Assembly: GCA_947306025.1 (NCBI GenBank)
Contig: CAMZFJ010000140.1
Location: 1-5,873, forward strand
DNA: 5,873 nucleotides
Origin: an uncultured Fibrobacter sp.
GTDB lineage: Bacteria > Fibrobacterota > Fibrobacteria > Fibrobacterales > Fibrobacteraceae
Direction of reading: 5' to 3'
In this document: positions 1 through 4,091 of the stretch, piece after piece
Numbering within the stretch: position 1 is the stretch's first letter
How the letters are laid out: each line of letters begins with the position of its first letter
Notes under the pieces: model-generated
Database searches by the model: none
What the model saw: only the letters and a program-made list of their open reading frames with translations
Told to the model about the DNA's origin: nothing
Position numbers and translations under genes: made by a program

Positions 1-475
1 CTGAGGCATTTTTGAACGGTCCAGAGGCATTTCGGCGCTCAATTATTTTCTCCGCGAGCTTGGGCCCCACCCCTTTTAGCGCACATAAATCATCCACACT
101 GGCACTATTAATATGGAGTGGAAGTATAACCTTTTTCTTCGATTTTCGGTGATTATTTGGCACTGCCGACCGGTTTTCATCCTCCAACAAGCCAGGCTCC
201 ACCACAGAATCTACTTTATTCGCAACGATTGAAGGGTCCGCACTACCTATAGCAGACGGAACATTCTTTTCTAACGCTGACGTCAAAACCTCTGGCGTCG
301 CCGTTGCGAGATTAGCCTTTTCATGAGTTGACGGCGGCGAATTCGCGACAACAACCGCTTCACCGACCTCGAAAGATTCGATAGACGGGAGCCCCCAAGG
401 GAGATAACGGACGATTAGACCAATTGTAAAAAGGATTATTGCAAGTTTGAGTATTCTTTTTTCAGATGCGTTCAT
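1..475 (-). CDS. ComEA-like helix-hairpin-helix protein, N-terminal 158 residues (partial at window edge)
   Basis: The frame is open from the ATG at 473-475 to the window edge, so the C-terminus is missing. Residues 8-25 form a hydrophobic segment after a short charged start (Lys6, Arg7, Lys10), which fits a single membrane anchor or uncleaved signal. Residues 30-115 are a low-complexity Ser/Pro/Ala/Val-rich linker ending in a basic patch (RKSKKK, 110-115). From residue 122 a ComEA-type helix-hairpin-helix begins: INSASVDDL, then the hairpin LKGVGPKLAEKII (133-145), then GPF at 152-154. In the family this fold binds double-stranded DNA without sequence specificity, and ComEA is the DNA receptor for competence uptake. 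A membrane-anchored DNA-binding role is therefore inferred. The start overlaps the kdsB stop (ATGA, 472-475), so the two are probably co-transcribed and translationally coupled. A purine run (AGAAAAGG) lies very close to the ATG and is only a weak ribosome site. Other small HhH proteins remain possible until the C-terminus is seen. Confidence 0.85.
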   Translation of the reverse strand, partial: MNASEKRILKLAIILFTIGLIVRYLPWGLPSIESFEVGEAVVVANSPPSTHEKANLATATPEVLTSALEKNVPSAIGSADPSIVANKVDSVVEPGLLEDENRSAVPNNHRKSKKKVILPLHINSASVDDLCALKGVGPKLAEKIIERRNASGPFKNAS

Positions 476-1209
476 TGCCTTTTCTGTTCATGTTCATCAA
501 GAGAAGGATATAGCAAACGATCTAATAAAATATTCTCAACGTGGGTTGCGTCCGACGGGACGTCCACCGAGATGCTAGGATACGAGCTCTGGACAATGCG
601 GATAGGGCGGCGCCCAAGGATTCGCATTTGCTCCAGCGAGCGTTCCAGCTCAATTTTGTTCTGCGGAAGCGATGCAAACTCGTCGCGGGCTTCGCGGGAG
701 TAAGCGTAAATGCCCTGGTGCTGGAACCAACGATCCACTTCTGCAGGCGGCACCGACCGCGTAAAGTCGATAGCCTCACCGTCGCGAACGAGCACTTTCA
801 CGACAGTTTTAAGTTCAGCTTCTGCCGGATTCAGCGGGCACGCCACCGTTACCCAGCAGTCAGGATGCTCCGAAAGGTCTTTCGCCACATCGCGGAGAAC
901 CGAAGGTTCTACAAGTGGCTCATCGCCCTGGAGATTCACGACCAGGTCGAGACCGAGCTTTTGAGCCGCCTCCGCCACGCGGTCAGAACCGGTCGCACAT
1001 TCCCCCGTCATCACGCAATCAAAGCCAGCCGCCGTGACCACCGCTTCAATTTCTGCACTATCCGTTGCGCAGACAATGCGGTCGAAACATCCGGCCAGGA
1101 GCGCGCGTTCCAAGGTACGGACAATCATCTCCTTGCCGTTAAGCTTTAGGAGCGGTTTTCCCGGAAATCTAGACGAGCCCATGCGGGCAGGAACAATGCA
1201 ACTGACCAT
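472..1209 (-). CDS. kdsB: 3-deoxy-manno-octulosonate cytidylyltransferase (CMP-KDO synthetase)
   Basis: The 245-residue protein is close to the usual family length of about 250. KdsB activates KDO with CTP to give CMP-KDO and pyrophosphate in the cytoplasm. This supplies the KDO transferase that builds the lipid A-KDO core of lipopolysaccharide. The N-terminal nucleotide-binding signature is IVPARMGSSRFPGKPL (5-20), followed by ATD (48-50) and TGSDRVAEA (73-81). NLQGDEP (92-98) carries the metal-binding Asp96. HQGIYAY (164-170), LEQMR (192-196) and SVDVPSD (214-220), with a second likely metal ligand at Asp216, complete the family pattern. No key residue looks missing. The ATG at 1207-1209 starts exactly at the conserved MVSCIVPAR, although no good ribosome site precedes it. 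The gene lies 105 bp downstream of gatC in the same direction and its stop overlaps the start of the ComEA-like gene. The gene-free gap before it shows no convincing promoter or terminator. Confidence 0.97.
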   Translation of the reverse strand: MVSCIVPARMGSSRFPGKPLLKLNGKEMIVRTLERALLAGCFDRIVCATDSAEIEAVVTAAGFDCVMTGECATGSDRVAEAAQKLGLDLVVNLQGDEPLVEPSVLRDVAKDLSEHPDCWVTVACPLNPAEAELKTVVKVLVRDGEAIDFTRSVPPAEVDRWFQHQGIYAYSREARDEFASLPQNKIELERSLEQMRILGRRPIRIVQSSYPSISVDVPSDATHVENILLDRLLYPSLDEHEQKRQ

Positions 1210-1314
1210 GATTTAGAATGCAACGCAAGCGCAAACGACAACGCGCAAAAATGCGTAAACACGAGTGAACGCAGAAAAGCACGAAGAAAGCGCTAAAAAC
1301 GCGAAATTTGCCGA

Positions 1315-1596
1315 CTACATCACCTTCGGAATGGCAAAGTGATCATTTTCGACAGCCGGAGCGTTAGCAAAAGCCTGATCGAGCGTAAAGCCCTGCACCG
1401 GCACGTCTTCGCGGAGGATTGTTGCACCGTTTTCGACAGCGGTCATCGGTTCCACGTTCGAAAGGTCCAAAGCCTTCAGTGCTTCGAGATGGTCGAGCAT
1501 CTTGTCCAAGTGACCCTTGATAGCCGGAATATCTTCTTCAGCAATGCTCAGGCGAGAAAGCTTCGCCAGCTTCAATACTTCTTCACGTTCAAGCAT
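1315..1596 (-). CDS. gatC: Asp-tRNA(Asn)/Glu-tRNA(Gln) amidotransferase subunit C
   Basis: The protein has 93 residues from the chosen start, the normal size for GatC. GatC is the small subunit that wraps around GatA and joins it to GatB. The GatCAB complex amidates mischarged Glu-tRNA(Gln) and/or Asp-tRNA(Asn) in the cytoplasm. The typical layout is visible: an N-terminal helix (EEVLKLAKLSRLSI), a second helix (LDKMLDHLEALKALD), then the conserved NVEPM segment, LREDVP, and the C-terminal ENDHFAIPKVM. The frame is open up to an ATG at 1639-1641. The ATG at 1594-1596 is preferred because AGAGG lies 6 nt upstream, the protein then begins at the conserved first helix, and the longer start would fall inside the predicted promoter. 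gatA and gatB are not in this window, so gatC stands apart from its partners here, between rpn and kdsB. Confidence 0.95.
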   Translation of the reverse strand: MLEREEVLKLAKLSRLSIAEEDIPAIKGHLDKMLDHLEALKALDLSNVEPMTAVENGATILREDVPVQGFTLDQAFANAPAVENDHFAIPKVM

Positions 1597-1602
1597 AAAA
1601 AA

Positions 1603-1607
1603 CCTCT
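1603..1607 (-). promoter_or_regulatory. Ribosome binding site that sets the gatC start
   Basis: AGAGG on the minus strand is followed by a spacer of six T residues and then the ATG at 1594-1596. It decides for the 93-residue GatC over the 108-residue reading of the same frame. Confidence 0.7.
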
Positions 1608-1621
1608 TTTTTACGGAATGT

Positions 1622-1650
1622 AATATAGAAAAAGACGACAAATGCGTAAA
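1622..1650 (-). promoter_or_regulatory. Predicted gatC promoter
   Basis: On the minus strand TTTACG (1645-1650; 4 of 6 to TTGACA) is followed by a 17-nt spacer and TATATT (1622-1627; 5 of 6 to TATAAT). Transcription would start near 1615, leaving a leader of about 20 nt that contains the AGAGG ribosome site. Spacing and position fit well. The assignment rests on the general sigma-70 consensus, not on a consensus from this organism. Confidence 0.45.
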
Positions 1651-1661
1651 GCGAGAGTCGC

Positions 1662-1679
1662 AACCATGCTTGCATGGTT
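1662..1679. repeat. Perfect 8-bp palindrome in the rpn-gatC spacer
   Basis: AACCATGC and GCATGGTT are separated by two T residues. The palindrome sits upstream of the gatC promoter and downstream of rpn. There is no T-tract on either side, so an intrinsic terminator is not supported. The core ATGCTTGCAT recurs at 3968-3977 inside another intergenic hairpin, which suggests a repeat family rather than a gene-specific operator. Confidence 0.6.
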
Positions 1680-1745
1680 ATGACCGAGCTTAGCATTTGG
1701 GACTGAGCGAAGCGAAAGTTCAAAGACGAAAGAATTATAGCATTT

Positions 1746-2042
1746 TCACTTCGTCAAGATTTGCTCTTTGGAATACCCGAAATAAGCCATCGCATTCTCA
1801 ACAGAAATGACTCCGTCACGCACCAGTTTCTTGGCAGTACTGAGCTTTTCTGCTTCGGCAATTTCAGCTTTTTGACGTTCTTCATCAGCCTTTTGATGCT
1901 CAGCTTCAGCCTTGCGACGTTCTTCATCAATCAAATTTTTAGCCTTGGTTTGCTCTTCAAGGCGAGCATCGGCTATTTTCTGGCGGAAAACATCGCCGGC
2001 GCTGACGAATCCATACTTTTGTCCAATGCTTTTGAATGCCAT
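1746..2042 (-). CDS. Candidate internal RpnS-like protein (98 residues, in frame inside the rpn gene)
   Basis: Met240 of the Rpn protein (ATG 2040-2042) is preceded by CAGGAG, with AGGAG exactly 6 nt upstream, the best ribosome site in this part of the window. A promoter-like pair lies just before it (2084-2112). The product would be the C-terminal 98 residues: a short helical start (MAFKSIGQKYGF), a long helix with heptad repeats, and the tail. It lacks the whole nuclease core. In characterised Rpn loci the C-terminal domain is made separately as RpnS and blocks the toxic full-length RpnL, and its dimer-forming helix carries short repeats of variable number. Position, size and repeats match that model. 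Expression is inferred from sequence signals only. Confidence 0.5.
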   Translation of the reverse strand: MAFKSIGQKYGFVSAGDVFRQKIADARLEEQTKAKNLIDEERRKAEAEHQKADEERQKAEIAEAEKLSTAKKLVRDGVISVENAMAYFGYSKEQILTK

Positions 2043-2759
2043 GTTCAACTCCTGTAGAACGCCATCTCCTAGATACTCCGTCAAATATACACTTATTTTT
2101 TCGAGCAAACAAGAGAGCTCGTTGCTCGGCATTTTTTGCAGTTTAGGCTTGAACTGATCGAATACTTCAAGGAACGCGTTCTTGTCATAAGCGTGTGCCA
2201 TCGCCGCAATTCCCAAGCCTGTCGTTACATCTTCGCAAGCGAGGCAATCACTATCTGGGATGTCCGACATGTTCACAAACGCACAGCGGAACGGCAGCAC
2301 CATGCCGTGAAAATATGCGGGATAGTCCTTCTCAAGCAATTCTAGCGGGTTCCAGTTATCACGTCCGTTATAGAATATCATCGCCATCGTCGGGAGACCG
2401 TCGAATAGTCGGCCCTCGTCGAAACGCTTCATCACGGAACGCATGTAGCGTGCAAGCTGGTTGAACAAATCTGCATCTCGACCGGACTTATGCTCAACCA
2501 ATATTCCCACAAAAACAGGAGCGCCCGTGGAGACATTCACACGGAACGCGAGGTCCGCATCACCCGTTTCGTACACTTCGGAATACGAATCCGGAATGCG
2601 CACAAGCGTATCCAAGTTTACCGCAGCGAGAAAATCCGCCACATCAACGTTTATTTTACCCGCCAGTTCAAGCAAAAACTTGAGATGATTTGTATCTGCG
2701 AACAGCCAACGGAAAAAAGCGTCATGAGGCTTTTTCGGCTGTTTTTCATCATTGTGCAT
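1746..2759 (-). CDS. Rpn family PD-(D/E)XK nuclease (YhgA-like, putative transposase/antiphage nuclease)
   Basis: The 337-residue protein belongs to the Rpn/YhgA-like family (recombination-promoting nuclease, formerly transposase_31). The opening KKPHDAFFRWLFAD (9-22) is the family N-terminal signature. The nuclease core follows: Asp67/Asp69 in GDADLAF, then the LVEHKS strand (87-92) with Glu89 and Lys91, then the QLARYM helix (101-106). Members are DNA endonucleases; E. coli relatives promote RecA-independent recombination and some defend against phage. From about 260 the protein is a charged coiled coil with 7-residue repeats. It ends in LVRDGVISVENAMAYFGYSK (312-331), which resembles the usual Rpn tail (G-S-xE-IA-xxxGLS). 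The ATG is supported by AAAGGA (2766-2771) at 6-nt spacing. No transposon ends are seen around it. An internal start at 2042 probably gives a second product. The substrate and its activity here are unknown. Confidence 0.9.
   Translation of the reverse strand: MHNDEKQPKKPHDAFFRWLFADTNHLKFLLELAGKINVDVADFLAAVNLDTLVRIPDSYSEVYETGDADLAFRVNVSTGAPVFVGILVEHKSGRDADLFNQLARYMRSVMKRFDEGRLFDGLPTMAMIFYNGRDNWNPLELLEKDYPAYFHGMVLPFRCAFVNMSDIPDSDCLACEDVTTGLGIAAMAHAYDKNAFLEVFDQFKPKLQKMPSNELSCLLEKISVYLTEYLGDGVLQELNMAFKSIGQKYGFVSAGDVFRQKIADARLEEQTKAKNLIDEERRKAEAEHQKADEERQKAEIAEAEKLSTAKKLVRDGVISVENAMAYFGYSKEQILTK
1863..1925 (-). repeat. Three 21-bp in-frame repeats coding for coiled-coil heptads
   Basis: Residues 279-299 of the Rpn protein read as three heptads: EERRKAE, AEHQKAD, EERQKAE, with a degenerate fourth (IAEAEKL). 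At DNA level the first and third units agree at 18 of 21 bases; the middle one agrees with the first at 14. The region lies inside the putative RpnS product and extends one long helix. Such tracts can gain or lose units by slippage or recombination without breaking the frame. Confidence 0.7.
2049..2053 (-). promoter_or_regulatory. Strong internal ribosome binding site within rpn
   Basis: AGGAG on the minus strand lies 6 nt (TTGAAC) before the in-frame ATG at 2040-2042. It matches the anti-Shine-Dalgarno better than the site of the full-length gene (AAAGGA). It encodes Gln236-Glu237 in the long protein, so it could also arise by chance from codon choice. Confidence 0.5.
2084..2112 (-). promoter_or_regulatory. 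Predicted internal promoter for the short Rpn product
   Basis: On the minus strand TTGTTT (2107-2112), a 17-nt spacer and TATATT (2084-2089; 5 of 6 to TATAAT) lie inside the rpn reading frame. The start of transcription would be near 2077, giving a leader of about 35 nt to the internal ATG. The -35 matches at only 3 of 6. The overlapping TATATTTG also fits the Bacteroidota -7 pattern TAnnTTTG, but whether this organism uses it is unknown. Confidence 0.35.
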
Positions 2760-2770
2760 GAATTATCCTT

Positions 2771-2785
2771 TCTCTTTTTTAGAGA
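2771..2785. repeat. 5-bp inverted repeat in the rpn leader
   Basis: TCTCT and AGAGA are separated by five T residues. The repeat touches the rpn ribosome site (2766-2771), so a hairpin in the mRNA could partly mask it. The stem is short and AT-rich, so its effect is doubtful. Confidence 0.3.
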
Positions 2786-2803
2786 CAAGTTCATAAAAGA
2801 AAT

Positions 2804-2839
2804 GATATAAGAAAGGATATAAGTAAGGATATAATAAAA
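2804..2839. repeat. Three tandem 12-bp repeats upstream of rpn
   Basis: On the plus strand the units are GATATAAGAAAG, GATATAAGTAAG and GATATAATAAAA, in direct contact with one another. They lie 45-80 bp before the rpn ATG. On the rpn strand each unit ends in TTATATC, so the tract offers up to three -10-like boxes or three equally spaced protein-binding sites slightly over one helical turn apart. No convincing -35 lies at the right distance. A weak pair TTGCTT (2888-2893) and TAGATT (2865-2870) with a 17-nt spacer would instead put the repeats in the leader. Confidence 0.7.
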
Positions 2840-2840
2840 T

Positions 2841-2856
2841 CAGTTCATCAGAACTG
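2841..2856. repeat. 6-bp inverted repeat next to the tandem repeats (candidate operator)
   Basis: CAGTTC and GAACTG are separated by ATCA. The repeat begins one base after the third 12-bp unit ends. It looks like a small operator half-site pair or a short RNA hairpin. The rest of the rpn-lipoprotein spacer (2860-2945) is plain AT-rich sequence, with no recognisable terminator for the lipoprotein gene. Confidence 0.4.
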
Positions 2857-2945
2857 TTGTCTATAATCTAACAAAGTTATTCAAGAAAAGCAAGAGGTTG
2901 TTTTGTCGGGCGTTCATTTTGTCAACTACTGTTAGCAAACAAAGT

Positions 2946-3713
2946 TCATTCAGAAAAGGTAAACGGAATCGTGACGGTTGTTTTGCCTGATTTTACTTTA
3001 GAAAATATCCAACGACTTACAGCAGTTTTTATTTCAACGTCAAATTTTTGACTTTTCGTTGTAGAGGATTCGATGGAAATGTCAGAAATTTCGCCATTGG
3101 GAACTATTGTGAATTTTAAGGTAATTTCACCTTGGAATCCCGACATTTTTTTTAAGTGTTTACTATAAATATGGCGAAGGCCTGGAGTGTGCAGACGAAT
3201 AGTTTTCATAATATCTGAAGCAGTACGAAAGCCATTCTTTTCATACTTAAAATCAATTTCACGTACAGGAGGTATCTTAACAGAGCCCCTAGATGCACAT
3301 CTAACTCCAAATTGAACACAAGAGGGATAATTCATAACAATAGGATTCTGTTGTTCAAAATCTATAGCAATACCTTTACTTCGACGAATTCTATCCCGAC
3401 TTGCCTCATTTTTTTCATCAAAGCCAGGTATCGGCTTACCACGACGATACCAACTACTATCTAGACCTGCAGAGGAACTATCATTTTTTAAGGTCCTTTG
3501 ATGCGCAACATTATCATTAGATTCTACAACATTATAATCATCCTTGAAACAACAAATAGGTTTTTCATTTTTCTGAGATGTAGCCAATTCCTTCGTTTCA
3601 GTCAAATGACTAGACTCAGCCACTCTTTTTTCTTCTTTGCAACCAGAAAGTACAAAGGCAACACTCGCGACGACAATTGCAATGAAAAAGTTTCTCATTT
3701 TAAAAATTTTCAT
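2946..3713 (-). CDS. Lipoprotein with TonB/AgmX-like C-terminal domain
   Basis: The 255-residue protein has a lipoprotein signal: a positively charged start (MKIFKMR), a hydrophobic core (FFIAIVVASVAFV) and lipobox LSGC with the acylated Cys25. Lys26 after it does not favour inner-membrane retention. Residues 26-165 match nothing I recognise: polar, rich in Ser, Lys and Asn, with extra cysteines at CC (54-55) and two more in SCVQFGVRC. From about 176 a TonB/AgmX-PglI type C-terminal domain appears: LRHIYSKHLKK, GEITLKFTIVPNGEISDISIESST, then WIFSKVKSGKTTVTIPFTF at the end. In that family the domain follows a long linker and is tied to envelope-spanning or surface machinery. The exact role here is unknown. 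GAGG 5 nt before the ATG supports this start. The gene is more AT-rich than its neighbours and stands alone between two repeat-bearing spacers, so recent acquisition is possible. Confidence 0.85.
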   Translation of the reverse strand: MKIFKMRNFFIAIVVASVAFVLSGCKEEKRVAESSHLTETKELATSQKNEKPICCFKDDYNVVESNDNVAHQRTLKNDSSSAGLDSSWYRRGKPIPGFDEKNEASRDRIRRSKGIAIDFEQQNPIVMNYPSCVQFGVRCASRGSVKIPPVREIDFKYEKNGFRTASDIMKTIRLHTPGLRHIYSKHLKKMSGFQGEITLKFTIVPNGEISDISIESSTTKSQKFDVEIKTAVSRWIFSKVKSGKTTVTIPFTFSE

Positions 3714-3842
3714 ATTCGCCTCGCATTTTTTCAGTCTTGCTAATGTTTGTGCTTCTGAATATCATCTACAAAATCGCAAAAACAACGCCAAGCGTTTTTA
3801 TGAAAATTTACATGCAAAAAAGATTCCCGGTCAAACAAGAAA

Positions 3843-3872
3843 TGAGGTCGCACCCTAAGGGTGCTTTGAGGT
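3843..3872 (+). repeat. Hairpin module, left copy
   Basis: The module reads TGAGGTC, then a 6-bp stem GCACCC/GGGTGC with loop TAA, then TTTGAGGT. The outer boxes are identical to those of the inverted copy at 4056-4083, while the stem differs in sequence but still pairs. Confidence 0.7.
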
Positions 3873-3950
3873 ATGGGCACGGTCGCCTGTGGCTCCCTCT
3901 GAGACTTTGGGGATGAGCTATTGAAATAAGAAAAGCTCAAAAGCGTGCTA

Positions 3951-3994
3951 GGTTATGATGCGATCAAATGCTTGCATTTTGTCATAGCATAACC
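3951..3994. repeat. Imperfect 44-nt hairpin
   Basis: GGTTATG (3951-3957) pairs with CATAACC (3988-3994), and AAATGC (3966-3971) with GCATTT (3974-3979) around a TT loop. The eight bases between are mismatched in part. The loop-proximal core ATGCTTGCAT is shared with the palindrome at 1662-1679. No T-tract follows on either strand. Confidence 0.5.
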
Positions 3995-4021
3995 GACGCA
4001 GCGGATGCCGAAGGCGTCAAA

Positions 4022-4038
4022 GGCTTGTGAAACAAGCC
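4022..4038. repeat. 7-bp hairpin
   Basis: GGCTTGT and ACAAGCC are separated by GAA. The hairpin lies between the 44-nt hairpin and the right copy of the repeat module. It has no T-tract and may be a part of the same composite element. Confidence 0.45.
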
Positions 4039-4055
4039 AATCCCAAAGCGAAGCG

Positions 4056-4083
4056 ACCTCAAAGGCGCAAAGCGCCGACCTCA
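4056..4083 (-). repeat. Hairpin module, right (inverted) copy
   Basis: On the minus strand it reads TGAGGTC, then a 5-bp stem GGCGC/GCGCC with loop TTT, then TTTGAGGT. It begins 8 bp beyond the helicase stop codon, so its GC stem followed by TTT could act as a weak terminator for the helicase transcript. The same outer boxes flank a different stem at 3843-3872. Confidence 0.7.
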
Positions 4084-4091
4084 CACCTCAA

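Larger units (their letters stand above)
3714..4091. other. Gene-free, repeat-rich spacer between the helicase and lipoprotein genes
   Basis: No credible coding region is present in these 378 bases. The stretch holds two inverted copies of a hairpin module (3843-3872 and 4056-4083), an imperfect long hairpin (3951-3994) and a 7-bp hairpin (4022-4038). The leader of the lipoprotein gene is AT-rich (3714-3840). A possible promoter pair on the minus strand, TTGTTT then GATATT at 16 nt, is too weak to call. Between 3873 and 3950 only a short GAGCT/AGCTC pair is seen. Confidence 0.7.

Noticed and set aside
541..1149. A 202-codon open frame on the plus strand opposite kdsB
   Set aside because: It is entirely antisense to a well-supported kdsB, has no ribosome site, and its translation shows no domain; it reflects the codon bias of the real gene.
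1639..1641. Upstream ATG as the gatC start
   Set aside because: It has no ribosome site, adds 15 residues not expected in GatC, and lies within the predicted promoter.
1746..2759. The rpn gene as part of an insertion sequence
   Set aside because: Despite the family's older transposase name, no terminal inverted repeats or target-site duplication are visible around it; the nearby inverted repeats are short and in the control region.
2804..2839. The three 12-bp repeats as a CRISPR remnant
   Set aside because: Units are too short and directly adjacent, with no spacers and no cas genes.
3784..3799. AACGC/GCGTT hairpin with a T-run on the minus strand as a terminator for the helicase transcript
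   Set aside because: The stem is only 5 bp, the T-run is interrupted by G, and it lies 300 bp after the helicase stop; too weak to call.
3740..3940. A 66-codon minus-strand open frame upstream of the lipoprotein gene
   Set aside because: It runs through the left repeat module and AT-rich leader, has no ribosome site and no recognisable protein features; the non-coding repeat explains the sequence better.
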